Below are positions 45,756 through 55,900 of a DNA stretch of 64,000 nt, one piece after another (within the stretch, counting starts at the first letter, position 1; every line of letters begins with the position of its first letter). Source of the stretch: Flavobacterium panacis. GTDB lineage: Bacteria > Bacteroidota > Bacteroidia > Flavobacteriales > Flavobacteriaceae. Made by a program: the position numbers and the translations under genes. The notes beneath the pieces were generated by a model. The model worked only from the letters and a program-made list of their open reading frames with translations, ran no database searches and was not told where the DNA came from. Location: positions 1 through 64,000 of the forward strand of contig NZ_JANKMS010000015.1 of NCBI RefSeq assembly GCF_024649945.1, read 5' to 3'.

Positions 45756-45762
45756 TTAAAAA

Positions 45763-48075
45763 TTACTGTTTCTTATAAGCCTCAGTTCTAGCATCTTTTA
45801 TAACACCTTTCCAATTCAATCCAAAAGCAAAATCGTATACATTTCCTTCTATATCTTTATGCGGAATCATATCAAATGGAACGTCTTCAAATTGTTTTTC
45901 AACGGTTTCCATATTGGCTGGCATTTGCACTGGAAGTAATCCTGAAGGTTCTGTTTTTCCAGAAATAATATCTAAAACAGCTTGAGAAGAAACTCCGAAA
46001 TTCAGAACAATTCCGTCTACTTCTTTTTCAAATTCATTAAAAATCATTGGCTTATTTGCCGTAACCGAAACAATAACTGGTTTTCCGTTCATCATATCTT
46101 TGGTATCGAGAATTGTTCTCAAATCCATAGTGTTGGCAGCGGTAACCGTTTTGTTTTTATAAGTTCTGTCTTTGATTGTTGGATCAATAACCTGATCGCC
46201 GGCTGCGATACTTTTAGATCTTGCTTCGGTTGCAGTGTAAGTTCCGTATTGAAGTGAAATTGGCACATAACCGTTGCTTCCGTTTGTACGGTCTTTTAAA
46301 TCGTAACCTCCTTCTAAACTCTGCGGACTTGTCACAAAAACAATAGCAAAATCTGCTTTTGAAGGATCTTCCGTAACATTGTAATATTTCTTTACCAATT
46401 CTAAATTAACTGGATATTCTAATTTCGGCTGACTAGCAACTCCCCACCAATCTTTGGTTGAAGCGGTATAGATTTTCGGAATAAAAACTGTTTTCTTTTC
46501 TTTTACAGGAAGAACTGCCGATTTGTTTTTCAACAACACAACCGACTTTAATTGCGCATCATAACCTGCTTTCATAAATTCAGGATTTCCAACAACTGCT
46601 TTTGTTTCTTCCACATTCAAATACGGATTTTCAAAAAGTCCTACTCTGAAAATGTTTTTCAATAAACGCACCGCTGATCTTTCGAATCTGGCTCTCATAA
46701 AAGATGCTCCAAATTCTTTAACTCCCATTTCGTAAGCGGCTAAAACGGGCTTTTTATCATTGTTTCCACCAAACTGATCTACTCCAGCAATAATTGCTTT
46801 ATAGTGTCTTTCGTCAATCGAAAGATTTTCTACTCCCCAAGGTTTTCCTGCAAAGATATTTGGTGTTTTTCCCTCCTCAGCAGTTACTAACCAATCGGTA
46901 CAAACCACGCCGTCGTAACCGTATTTGTCTCTTAATAAATCAGTAATAATGTATTTGCTGTAACCGTTGGCAACATTTTCATTGTACTTTTTATCCTGAT
47001 CAAAAGTGATGGTGTAATAAGGCATTACCGCCGAAGCTTTACTCGTTTTTCCTTTTAATTTGAAAGCACCATTAATAAACGGATCAATATGCTGCTGTAA
47101 ATTATTTCCTGGGTAAACCGCAAATTTTCCGTAAGCCCAGTGACCATCGCGTCCGCCTTCTTCAGCACCGCCGCTTGGCCAGTGTTTTACCATTGCGTTT
47201 ACACTTTTATAACCCCAGCCGTCTTTAATTTCGTCTTTTCCGTATGAAGTTTGGAAGCCGTCAATATAAGCTCTTCCCATATCTCTGGTTAAAGCAGGGC
47301 TTTCGCCGAAAGTCATCGAGATTCTATACCATCTTGGCTCAGAACCTAAATCGATTTGCGGAGATAATGCTGTTGCAATTCCCAACGCACGATATTCTTT
47401 TGCTGCAATTTGTCCGAACTGCTCCACTATTTTTGGGTCAAAAGTCGAAGCCATTCCTAAACCATCAGGCCACATCGAAATTGTTCCGCCTGCTCCCGCG
47501 TTAAACTCAGAGGTTACATTTGCGGTATGACGCGGATCTGTACTCGTATTGCTCGGAATTCCTAGTCCAATTCCTTCTACAAAAGCCTGCATTTCGTTGT
47601 TCCATAAAGCGGCAACTTCTGGAGATTGCACACTTGTAATCAGAACATGACGCAGATTATCTTCTTTTAAGAATGCTTTTTGTTGGTCTGTTAAATTATA
47701 TGCTTTTGCATTGCTTTCAGGAAATACTTTTCCGTTATAAGTTCCCGCATTATATCCAGAAACTCCTGCTGGCAAAGCTTGATGACGACTGTAAAGCATC
47801 AATCCTGCAATTTGTTCCACCGACATTTTTGAAGCTAAATCTTTTGCACGTTCATCTGCCGAAAGGCGCCAATCTTCATATTTATCCAGCTTTCCGTTTT
47901 TATTTAAATCTTTGAACTTTTTCCCGTTTACAGTCAAAATTTTGATTCCAGATTCAGGAGAATATCCTAAATCTGCACCTTTATTATTTTTAACAATTGT
48001 AAAATTGGCTTGCTGTGCCTGCATGGTAACGCTTAGAAAAAAAGCGAAACCAGCAGTTATAATTATTTTTTTCAT
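45763..48075 (-). CDS. GH3 glycoside hydrolase, exo-beta-glucosidase-like
   Basis: This 770-residue exported enzyme has a signal peptide (to about residue 20, MQAQQ) and a calcium-loop-like DLNKNGKLDKYED. The GH3 barrel carries nucleophile D394 in VVCTDWLVTAEEG and the motif AMVKHWPSGGAEEGGRDGHW. A second domain (about 490-740) follows. Unlike the downstream GH3 it lacks a C-terminal fibronectin-III-like domain, so it belongs to a different GH3 subgroup. It lies 12 bp after the TonB receptor. The two GH3 enzymes probably act on different linkages of the same oligosaccharides. Confidence 0.9.
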   Translation of the reverse strand: MKKIIITAGFAFFLSVTMQAQQANFTIVKNNKGADLGYSPESGIKILTVNGKKFKDLNKNGKLDKYEDWRLSADERAKDLASKMSVEQIAGLMLYSRHQALPAGVSGYNAGTYNGKVFPESNAKAYNLTDQQKAFLKEDNLRHVLITSVQSPEVAALWNNEMQAFVEGIGLGIPSNTSTDPRHTANVTSEFNAGAGGTISMWPDGLGMASTFDPKIVEQFGQIAAKEYRALGIATALSPQIDLGSEPRWYRISMTFGESPALTRDMGRAYIDGFQTSYGKDEIKDGWGYKSVNAMVKHWPSGGAEEGGRDGHWAYGKFAVYPGNNLQQHIDPFINGAFKLKGKTSKASAVMPYYTITFDQDKKYNENVANGYSKYIITDLLRDKYGYDGVVCTDWLVTAEEGKTPNIFAGKPWGVENLSIDERHYKAIIAGVDQFGGNNDKKPVLAAYEMGVKEFGASFMRARFERSAVRLLKNIFRVGLFENPYLNVEETKAVVGNPEFMKAGYDAQLKSVVLLKNKSAVLPVKEKKTVFIPKIYTASTKDWWGVASQPKLEYPVNLELVKKYYNVTEDPSKADFAIVFVTSPQSLEGGYDLKDRTNGSNGYVPISLQYGTYTATEARSKSIAAGDQVIDPTIKDRTYKNKTVTAANTMDLRTILDTKDMMNGKPVIVSVTANKPMIFNEFEKEVDGIVLNFGVSSQAVLDIISGKTEPSGLLPVQMPANMETVEKQFEDVPFDMIPHKDIEGNVYDFAFGLNWKGVIKDARTEAYKKQ

Positions 48076-48087
48076 CGAAATAAAATT

Positions 48088-50346
48088 TTAGAATCTGAAA
48101 TTAAGAGAAGCTTCTAAAGTAAATGGACGGATATAAGATCCAACCAAAAGCTGATCGTAATAAGCTGAAGCATCTGTAATTAACTCTGCTCCGTTGATGG
48201 TTCCTTTTGCTCCTGTTTGGTTTAAGAAGTTTACCGCTGTTAAACCAATATCAAAATGTTTGTTGATTTTGTAGTTTACTCCTCCAAAAGTTTCCCATCT
48301 TGGCGCAAAGTATAAGGCGTTTGTTAAGTTCGCATATTGCTTGCTGAAGTAACGGAAACTCGCCCAAACCTTGAAATCTTTATAGGTATAACTTGGATCA
48401 ATTTCCATCAATACTTTTGAAATTTCTAACACATTTTTGTCGTTGTATGAATAGTTATTTCCGAAAGCAGAGAAATCGTAGTTTTTGTAAACTGGATCTT
48501 GGAAAGTGATTAAATAATGCAGATTAAATCCTTTAAACGGTGAAGCCACAATATCTGTAGTCCAGCCTAAAGTTTGAATATCATAGAAAACTGTTGCTAC
48601 TTCTGACTGTGTTGCATCTGAAGGATTTACCAAGTTTAATCTCGCCAAATAGTTGTTTCTAGTTAAATAAGTTGCCTGAGAAACTACGCTGAAATTTTTA
48701 TTGTTGTAATACAATCCAAACGCTGCTAACGGACTTTTTGATTTTGCATTATTTGGAATTGCCGCTCCTGAATAACTTTCTAACTGACCATTTTTTTCTG
48801 TATAAGTAAAGTCGGCAAGAATTCCAGCACTTTTTGTTACTTTATAAACCGCATTAATCGAACCTCCTAAGTGAAACCAGTTGTTGTCAAAATACGTTTT
48901 CTGACTTGGATCAAACACTAAATCTGGTGTTCTTGGTGTCAAATAATAATCTCCTTTTAATTTGTGGTATCTCAAATTCACACCATAAGCTAAACTGAAA
49001 CGATCTGAAATAGTCCAGTTATCAGAGAAATAACCTGATAATTTGTTTTCAAAACCATTGTGGTATTCTCCTCCAACATTGTAATTGTAAAATCCGTCAG
49101 CGTCTGTGTTTGAAGTTCCACCTGGTGTGTTACGAACCAATTTATCTGGATTTGCACTTACCGTTTGATTAAAGAAAGAACGGCTTGATGTAAAGTCATC
49201 AACTTGATAATAGTATTCTGTTAAACCAAATCTCCATTTATGTTTTTCTACATTTTTTGTAAGTTCAAATCTAGACATCGCTGTTTTTGTCGGCGTTCCA
49301 TCAGTATACAATCCTAACATCGAATTTACATTTCCAACATAAGCATTTCCAGTTGATTTGTAGGTGAAGTTATCTGATGCACTCGCTTGGAAAATCCCTA
49401 GTGGAATTGAGATTAACTGAGAAGCTTCAGCATAACGAAAACGAGTGGAGAAATTTAATTTCCAATCATTTGCCAAATCATAATTTCCAAGAATATCAAA
49501 AGTGTGTGAAGTAGTTGCCGCATCGCTTCCGCCCATATCAGCAAATTTCGTTTCACCCGTCATGATGTCTTTAAATTTCATGATTCCATCATTTACGATA
49601 TACGAATCACGTCCAATTTTAAAGTCGTTGTATTCTTCTACTTTTCCGCCTTCTTTGTATCTGAAAACAGCATAATTGGTTAAAGATGCAGAATTGGCAT
49701 ATTTATACAAGAAACTGATTTTTCCTTTTCCATTATTGAATTTCTTTGTCAAACCTGCTCTATAAATCTGTGTTCGGTCTGAGTATTTAGCGAATTTCAA
49801 ATCGAATGAATTCGGATCATAATTGGCGTAAGCTCCCAACGTGTATGACCAGCCTTTTGCTAACGGACCAGAAACATTTAAGTCTCCTTTCAACCATCCG
49901 AAACTTGAACCAGAAAGATTTCCAACGATTTCCAGTTTATCAGTTCCTAATTTTGTGTATGAGTTAACTGCAAAACCTAAATCTCCTGTTGTAATGGCAG
50001 CTTCCCCCACTTTTAATAAACCTGTTCTTTCTAAACTTGTACTTTGTCTCCAAGTACGGTTTGGAAGTTCTGGCCAGAAATAATAAACCACTGGCAAATC
50101 GTTTTCCTGAATCGTGATTCCTCCCACTGATGAAGGAAGTCCAATGTTTACTTCACGCGGTCCAGTATTGTTAGCCGCATTCAGCATTACATTTCTATTT
50201 TTTTCTTCTTTAGTGTCTGATTCTACAATTTTGGTAGTTTTTTTAATCGAATCTGTGGCTTGTTGTTGTTTTTTATCTTCTTGAGAAAAAGCTTCTGAAG
50301 CTGGATAAAATGCCAAACAAAGTGTGGCAATAATTAATTTTTTCAT
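48088..50346 (-). CDS. TonB-dependent receptor of the GH3 operon
   Basis: This 752-residue outer-membrane protein has a signal peptide (to about residue 22, AFSQE) and a charged linker (about 23-52) in place of the usual carboxypeptidase-regulatory-like domain. A plug follows (about 53-150, NVMLNAANNTGPREVNIGLP) and a barrel ending in FTLEASLNFRF. No SusD gene accompanies it, so it is a stand-alone transporter rather than a SusC. As first gene of the leftward operon it probably imports the oligosaccharide cleaved by the two GH3 enzymes. It is divergent from the NUDIX-type regulator with 397 bp between starts. Confidence 0.88.
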   Translation of the reverse strand: MKKLIIATLCLAFYPASEAFSQEDKKQQQATDSIKKTTKIVESDTKEEKNRNVMLNAANNTGPREVNIGLPSSVGGITIQENDLPVVYYFWPELPNRTWRQSTSLERTGLLKVGEAAITTGDLGFAVNSYTKLGTDKLEIVGNLSGSSFGWLKGDLNVSGPLAKGWSYTLGAYANYDPNSFDLKFAKYSDRTQIYRAGLTKKFNNGKGKISFLYKYANSASLTNYAVFRYKEGGKVEEYNDFKIGRDSYIVNDGIMKFKDIMTGETKFADMGGSDAATTSHTFDILGNYDLANDWKLNFSTRFRYAEASQLISIPLGIFQASASDNFTYKSTGNAYVGNVNSMLGLYTDGTPTKTAMSRFELTKNVEKHKWRFGLTEYYYQVDDFTSSRSFFNQTVSANPDKLVRNTPGGTSNTDADGFYNYNVGGEYHNGFENKLSGYFSDNWTISDRFSLAYGVNLRYHKLKGDYYLTPRTPDLVFDPSQKTYFDNNWFHLGGSINAVYKVTKSAGILADFTYTEKNGQLESYSGAAIPNNAKSKSPLAAFGLYYNNKNFSVVSQATYLTRNNYLARLNLVNPSDATQSEVATVFYDIQTLGWTTDIVASPFKGFNLHYLITFQDPVYKNYDFSAFGNNYSYNDKNVLEISKVLMEIDPSYTYKDFKVWASFRYFSKQYANLTNALYFAPRWETFGGVNYKINKHFDIGLTAVNFLNQTGAKGTINGAELITDASAYYDQLLVGSYIRPFTLEASLNFRF

Positions 50347-50694
50347 GAGTAGTTTAAGTTAGGTTTTTCATTATGAATTCTTCATTGCTTCATAATGAAG
50401 CAATATTAAATACTATTTTTCATATCAACAAATAATTGATGTTATAATTTTTAATATCGCATTAAAACCCAGTGATAAATTCCATAAAAACAACAAATGA
50501 GAAGATTGCTCTGAATTGTTAAATTGACACTTAAATTTTACTACCTCGTTTGCGTAAAGTGTTGTAATTATTGAAAAAAAGACACGATTAATAATTGATT
50601 TATTAAATTCGAATGAAGCATTCAAAAAATAAAATATCACCTTTTAAGTTTTTTTTGTGATGTCAATAAAATTGTCAGAAAAAATTGAAACAAT
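50347..50694. other. Divergent regulatory region between the receptor and NUDIX regulator genes
   Basis: No gene is seen. The region is very AT-rich and contains TTTAC and GTAAA half-sites (50537-50541 and 50554-50558) framing the only GC-rich patch, a possible operator for the neighbouring regulator. A leftward -7 box for the receptor gene is not clear. Confidence 0.3.
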
Positions 50695-50726
50695 TTGACT
50701 CGTACCTATTAAAAAGTTTAAATTTG
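50695..50726 (+). promoter_or_regulatory. Promoter of the NUDIX-family regulator gene
   Basis: -33 TTG (50695-50697) and -7 TAAATTTG (50719-50726) are spaced 21 nt apart, and the ATG at 50744 follows 17 nt later. Confidence 0.6.
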
Positions 50727-50743
50727 AAGCTAATTGTACCCTC

Positions 50744-51490
50744 ATGGAATTTAAAAAACTACTCGAAACACGTTCTGAAGAATCTTGGAAAAAGTATATT
50801 CCGACACTTTCTATTGACTGTGTGATCTTCAGTTTTCACGAAAATGAACTTCAGGTTTTGATCTTAAAAATGAAAGATCGCGAAGAATGGGGACTTCCTG
50901 GAGGTTATGTAGAAAAGGTTGAAAATGTCGATGATGCGGCAGTTCGAATCTTAAAAGACAGAACCGGAACAGAGAATGTTTACCTGCAGCAATTTTACAC
51001 TTTTGGTAATTTAAACCGTTCTGAATTTGCTTTTGAAGATTACGATGATAGTATGTGGCACAAACAGCGTTTTGTTTCTATAGGATATTACGCCTTAGCA
51101 GAACACGGGCAAGTAAAACTAAATATTGATGAATTTTCTAGTATTGTGAAATGGCATTCTATAGAAAATCTTCCCGCATTTATGATGGATCACCGTATTA
51201 TTTTTGATAAAGCTTTGCTAACACTTCGTGAACAATTGAACAATCATCCAATTGGTTATAGTCTTCTTCCTGAGAAATTTACAATGCCAGAACTTCAAAA
51301 ATTATACGAAGGTATTTTAGGAAAAAAATTAAATCGAGGAAATTTTTACCGAAAGATTCTTCGCTACGATATTCTAACCAAATTAGATGAATCCAGAAAA
51401 GGCGGTGCACATAAAGCTCCAGATTTGTATAGTTTTGATTTGGAGAAATATAATGAAGCTCTTAAAGAAGGACTTAAAGGAGGCTGGTAA
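50744..51490 (+). CDS. NUDIX-fold sugar regulator (NrtR/AraR-like)
   Basis: This 248-residue protein has an N-terminal NUDIX domain (about 20-150) and a C-terminal winged-helix DNA-binding domain (about 160-245: LQKLYEGILGKKLNRGNFYR, KLDESRKGGAHKAPDLYSFD). The Nudix box is altered: G54, E60 and R68 remain, but the REXXEE core reads RILKDR (68-73), so hydrolase activity is unlikely. That is typical of the Bacteroidota regulators of this fold that sense a sugar or sugar phosphate. It is divergent from the GH3 operon and most likely controls it. The ligand is unknown. Confidence 0.85.
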   Translation: MEFKKLLETRSEESWKKYIPTLSIDCVIFSFHENELQVLILKMKDREEWGLPGGYVEKVENVDDAAVRILKDRTGTENVYLQQFYTFGNLNRSEFAFEDYDDSMWHKQRFVSIGYYALAEHGQVKLNIDEFSSIVKWHSIENLPAFMMDHRIIFDKALLTLREQLNNHPIGYSLLPEKFTMPELQKLYEGILGKKLNRGNFYRKILRYDILTKLDESRKGGAHKAPDLYSFDLEKYNEALKEGLKGGW

Positions 51491-51515
51491 AATTTACTGT
51501 TTAAACTTTATATAA

Positions 51516-51544
51516 AAAAACTCTCAACATTGCTGAGAGTTTTT
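51516..51544. terminator. Bidirectional terminator
   Basis: A perfect 11-bp stem AAAAACTCTCA (51516-51526) / TGAGAGTTTTT (51534-51544), loop ACATTGC, with A/T runs on both sides, separates convergent genes. Confidence 0.85.
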
Positions 51545-51554
51545 CTTTTAGATA

Positions 51555-51851
51555 CTATTTGTTATTTTTAACAGAATCCGTTTTTACGGTTTGATTCCCT
51601 TTTTGTGTAGAGCCAGCTGTACCAGAACCAGTTGTGCCCTCGCCTGTCGCTCCTGTCGTTCCATTTTGACCATTTTGATCAGAATCTAAAATTGCAGAAG
51701 AATCTACCGCAGGTCCAATACTATCTACAGACATGTTCATCGAATCAGTTTGATTTGAATTGGGATAAGCATTGTTTTCATTCTTTTTACATGAAAATAC
51801 AATAGTGGTCAATAACAGCATCATCAATATTGTTTTAAAAAAAGTCTTCAT
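51555..51851 (-). CDS. Small lipoprotein, low-complexity
   Basis: This 98-residue protein has a lipoprotein signal with its cysteine near residue 21 (VFSCKKNEN) and a mature chain rich in Asn, Ser, Thr, Gly and Asp (GQNGTTGATGEGTTGSGTAG), probably disordered. No family is recognised. It is a single-gene leftward unit facing the NUDIX regulator. Confidence 0.65.
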   Translation of the reverse strand: MKTFFKTILMMLLLTTIVFSCKKNENNAYPNSNQTDSMNMSVDSIGPAVDSSAILDSDQNGQNGTTGATGEGTTGSGTAGSTQKGNQTVKTDSVKNNK

Positions 51852-52095
51852 AATTCGTTATTTAAAAGTTATAGAACCCCAAATCTAAAACATTGAAAAT
51901 CAAGAATTTTACATAATCACATTTCCCTATTACAGAAATCATAGTTTGAACTCTATATAAATGTAAAACCTGTAAATCAGCTACTTAATCTTATAAGTAA
52001 TACTAATGGAGAATGTCCGAATTTTGTTTAAAACATTTTCTGAAATGAACACAAAGACACGATTTATATAAATATTTATAGTTAACAACTGAAAT

Positions 52096-52854
52096 ATGGA
52101 AAATATAGCAAACTACTTTGGTCAACATATCCTTCAAAAAAGAATTGTGATAACTGGTGGAACTACTGGAATAGGAAAAGCAATTGCTGATCTTTTGGTT
52201 TCACTTGGCGGTCGCGTTTTTATTTTTGGAAGAGATGAAAATGACCTTGATAATGCCCTAAATGATATTAAAGAAAAATCAAAAGCTGGTGAAATTTATG
52301 GAGTAGCGGCAGACATTACCAAAAAAGAAGACATTGAAATGATCTGGAAGAAAGTAGATAATGATCTTGAAGGAATTGATATTCTCATAAACAATGCGGC
52401 CTTACCAGCAGGAGGCATAATTGAAGGTGAATATGAAGACTGGAAATATATTTTAGAAACCAATGTTTTAGGATATATCGCTTTCGCTAAAGAAGCGGTT
52501 AACAGAATGAAAGAACAAAAATCTGGACATATCGTAAACATTGGTTCTATGAGTGCCGAAGTAAAAGAGAAAACTGGTGTCATATATGTTTCGACCAAAA
52601 CAGCGATTAGAGGTTTCAGCACAGCACTTCGAAAAGAAATAAATCCGCTTGGAATAAAAGTTTCGCATGTAGAGCCAGGAGCGGTAACAAGTGATATGCA
52701 ACCTACTTCTAAAGAAGTACAACAAGAGAAAATAGAAAATATGGAAATGCTTGAAGCAGAAGATATTGCCATGAGTGTTCTTTTCTGTTTATCGCAGCCA
52801 AAGAGATGTGATATTGTAAGTATGCAGATTAGACCTCATTTACAAATTATTTAA
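52096..52854 (+). CDS. Short-chain dehydrogenase/reductase
   Basis: This 252-residue SDR has the cofactor loop TGGTTGIGKAIA (about 20-31), NNAA (about 99-102), catalytic serine in NIGSMSAEV and Y-V-S-T-K in IYVSTKTAIRGF. It begins the rightward series that continues with the CheB-CheR proteins and catalase. Such generic SDRs often accompany stress genes in this phylum. Substrate unknown. Confidence 0.82.
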   Translation: MENIANYFGQHILQKRIVITGGTTGIGKAIADLLVSLGGRVFIFGRDENDLDNALNDIKEKSKAGEIYGVAADITKKEDIEMIWKKVDNDLEGIDILINNAALPAGGIIEGEYEDWKYILETNVLGYIAFAKEAVNRMKEQKSGHIVNIGSMSAEVKEKTGVIYVSTKTAIRGFSTALRKEINPLGIKVSHVEPGAVTSDMQPTSKEVQQEKIENMEMLEAEDIAMSVLFCLSQPKRCDIVSMQIRPHLQII

Positions 52855-52960
52855 ATTGAAGTAAAACAGAAATTTTGAAATGTTTTTCATCAAAATTAAA
52901 AGACAAAAGTTAAAAATTATAGTATCTTTAATGTAAGAATTACACGTCCCTCCATACACA

Positions 52961-55900
52961 ATGATTTTAGAAAATACCAATTCAACTGAAAATATTTCTC
53001 AAAATTTTCCAATAGCAGCCATTGCAGGCACTTCGGGAGAATTAGAAGCTTTGCATAAAATAATTTCGCAAATACCAAAAGATTCTGGTATTGCTTATAT
53101 TGTTTTACAGCATTTATCTTCCAACAATCCTGATAATCTTACTTCCGAATTATCGAAGTTGGCAAAGATTCCTGTTGTTGAAATTGTAAATCAAATTGAT
53201 TTTCAACCTGACCACATTTATGTTGTTCCAGAAAACAATTATTTAATGGCTGAAGATGGTATTTTAAAAATGCATGACATCAAACGTATTGACAAAATCA
53301 CTCAAAATATTGACATTACTTTTGAAGCTATTGCACAGATTTACAAAAGTTTTGCTATTGGTGTTGTACTTTCAGGGAGCGTATTTGACGGCACATTTGG
53401 ATTAAAAAAAATCAAAGAATATGGTGGTGTTACCATTGTTCAAGATCCTGAAACGTCGCATTTTAAAACAATGGCTCAAAATGCTATCGAAGCAGACGCA
53501 GTTGACTTTGTTTTAGCACCTGAAAATATAGCCACTCAAATAGCTACTATTCGTAAAAGTTATCTCAATAATGATGCTTACAGTGAAGAGGAACATATAT
53601 CTAAAAAAGAAGAAGATGTTCTGAATCAAATTTTAAATCTCATTCTACAAAAAACCGAAAATGATTTCTTTCATTACAAAAGACCAGCTATAAGAAGACG
53701 TATTACACGCAGAATGGTTATTTTGAAAAAGGAAACTTTGAGCGATTATTATACTATTCTTCGCAGCAACAAAAACGAACAAGAATTACTTTTTAATGAT
53801 TTACTAATTCCGGTAACCTATTTTTTTAGAGACGAAGATTCTTTTGAAGCTCTTTCAGAAACGGTTTTACCGCAATTAATTCAAAACTGCACCAATAATA
53901 CTTTACGTTTATGGTCGGCGGCGTGTTCTACAGGTGAAGAAGCATATTCTCTGGCTATTGTAGTTTGTGAATATTTGACATTACATAATATTAAAGATTT
54001 AAAAGTCCAGATTTTTGCATCGGATATTTCGGAGAAATCTATTGCAAAAGCCAGATCGGCAATTTATTCTGCACAAGATGTACAGCATATTTCTGAAACT
54101 AGATTAGAAAAATATTTTACCAAACGTGACGGCCATTATCATCTTAATAAAATAATTCGCGACATGTGTATTTTTGCGACTCACAATTTTATTAAAGATC
54201 CTCCTTTTGCTAAAATCGATTTGGTTTCCTGCAGAAATGTCCTAATTTATCTGAACTCTTTTCTGCAAGAAAAAGTACTGAGTTCATTTCATTATTCGCT
54301 GAAAGAAAAAGGTTTTTTATTTCTTGGAAAATCAGAATCGGCAAATAGTGTACAGCATTTATTTGACGCAGTTGTTAAACAAGATAAAATTTACGCTAAA
54401 AAATTTACACCTGCGCGCTACGTGCCACAGGCTTTTAAACCTGCGTACAACAACTTAGCTGTCAAAACAAAAACCTACGATAACGCCAATCAAGAAACTG
54501 ATTTTAGAAAAGTAGCCGACGATATTTTATTTTCAAGATATACGCCAGCAAGCGTTATTATTAATGAACATTTAGAAATAGTTCATTTTCATGGCGATAC
54601 TTCTCCGTATTTATTGCCAGCGCCTGGAAGACCCAATTTTAATGTTTTAAAAATGGCTCGCGAAGGCATTAGTTTTGAGCTTCGCAACGCTATTTTGGAA
54701 ATCAATAAAAATAAAGACAATATTATTCGAGAGCATCTTTCTGTAAAAGATCAAAATTATCAGGCTTCTTTTGAAATTTTGACACTTGCCAATGATGAAG
54801 ATCATCTTATGATTCTTTTTCGTAAAAATCCGCTTCCTGAAACAGATTTAGAGTCAAAAAATAGTAAAAAAAATGCCGATCAGCTTCGAATTGCAGAACT
54901 CGAAAAAGAATTATCGCACTTACGTGAAGATATAAAACGGGTTACAGAAGAAGAACAAATTGCTTTTGAGGAACTTCAAACCACAAATGAAGAATTATTA
55001 AGCAGTACAGAAGAACTTCAAGCCATGAACGAAGAATTGCAGACTTCGACCGAAGAATTGCAATCGAATAATCAGGAATTAATGTGTACCAATGATGAAC
55101 TTTTGGATCGTCAGGAGCAATTACTTTCTATGCGAAATTATGCAGAATCCATTGTGCAAACCATTAGAGAACCTTTAATTATTATTGATAAGGATTATAA
55201 CGTGAAAAGTGCTAATCCGTCGTTTTATAAATATTTCAATACCACAGAAAAAGATATCGAAGGCTTTTCATTTTTTGAAATCGGAAACTGTCAATGGGAT
55301 ATTCCTGATTTTAAAGATTTACTTTTTAAAATGGTTTTTCAAAAGCAAAATATCGAAGATTATAAATTGGAGATTAATTGTGGCGGTGATAAAAAAACAC
55401 TGGTTGCCAATGCACGTTTGATTCAAAATACAAAACCAGAAGGCATGATTTTGCTGGCCTTTGAAGATATTACGGATATTCTAGCTTCAAATGAATTATT
55501 GAATAAAAGGAACTCTGAATTACAAATTTATAACGAACAGCTAGAAAATTTCACTTCTGCTGCGAGTCATGATTTGCAGGAACCTCTTAATAAAATTCAC
55601 ATGCTTTGCCATCGAATTTTTGAAAAAGAAAAAACTTTATCAGAAGACGGAAAACATAATTTACAGCGCGCCATGCACTCGGCTAAAAATATGAGCCAGT
55701 TAATTGCTGATTTGATTAATTATTCGAGATTAAACTTTAGCGAGAAAAAATTCAAAAAAACCGATTTTAATCTGCTTGTCAAAAAAACGTTGACTGATAT
55801 AAAAGATTCAATTGAGGAAAAGAAGGCTGTTGTAACTATTGATATTGCAGAGAATTCTGTAAATGCAATTGCTTTTCAAATACAACAATTGCTTACGAAC

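Noticed and set aside
50425..50640. 71-codon leftward frame in the divergent region
   Set aside because: AT-rich chance frame without promoter or family, in a region expected to be regulatory.
50577..52056. Shared AAAGACACGATT in front of the NUDIX regulator and the SDR
   Set aside because: Only 12 nt, at different distances from the starts (about 165 and 40 nt), with no wider similarity; likely chance.
52296..52772. 158-codon antisense frame inside the SDR gene
   Set aside because: Shadow of a well-supported gene, with no start context or family.
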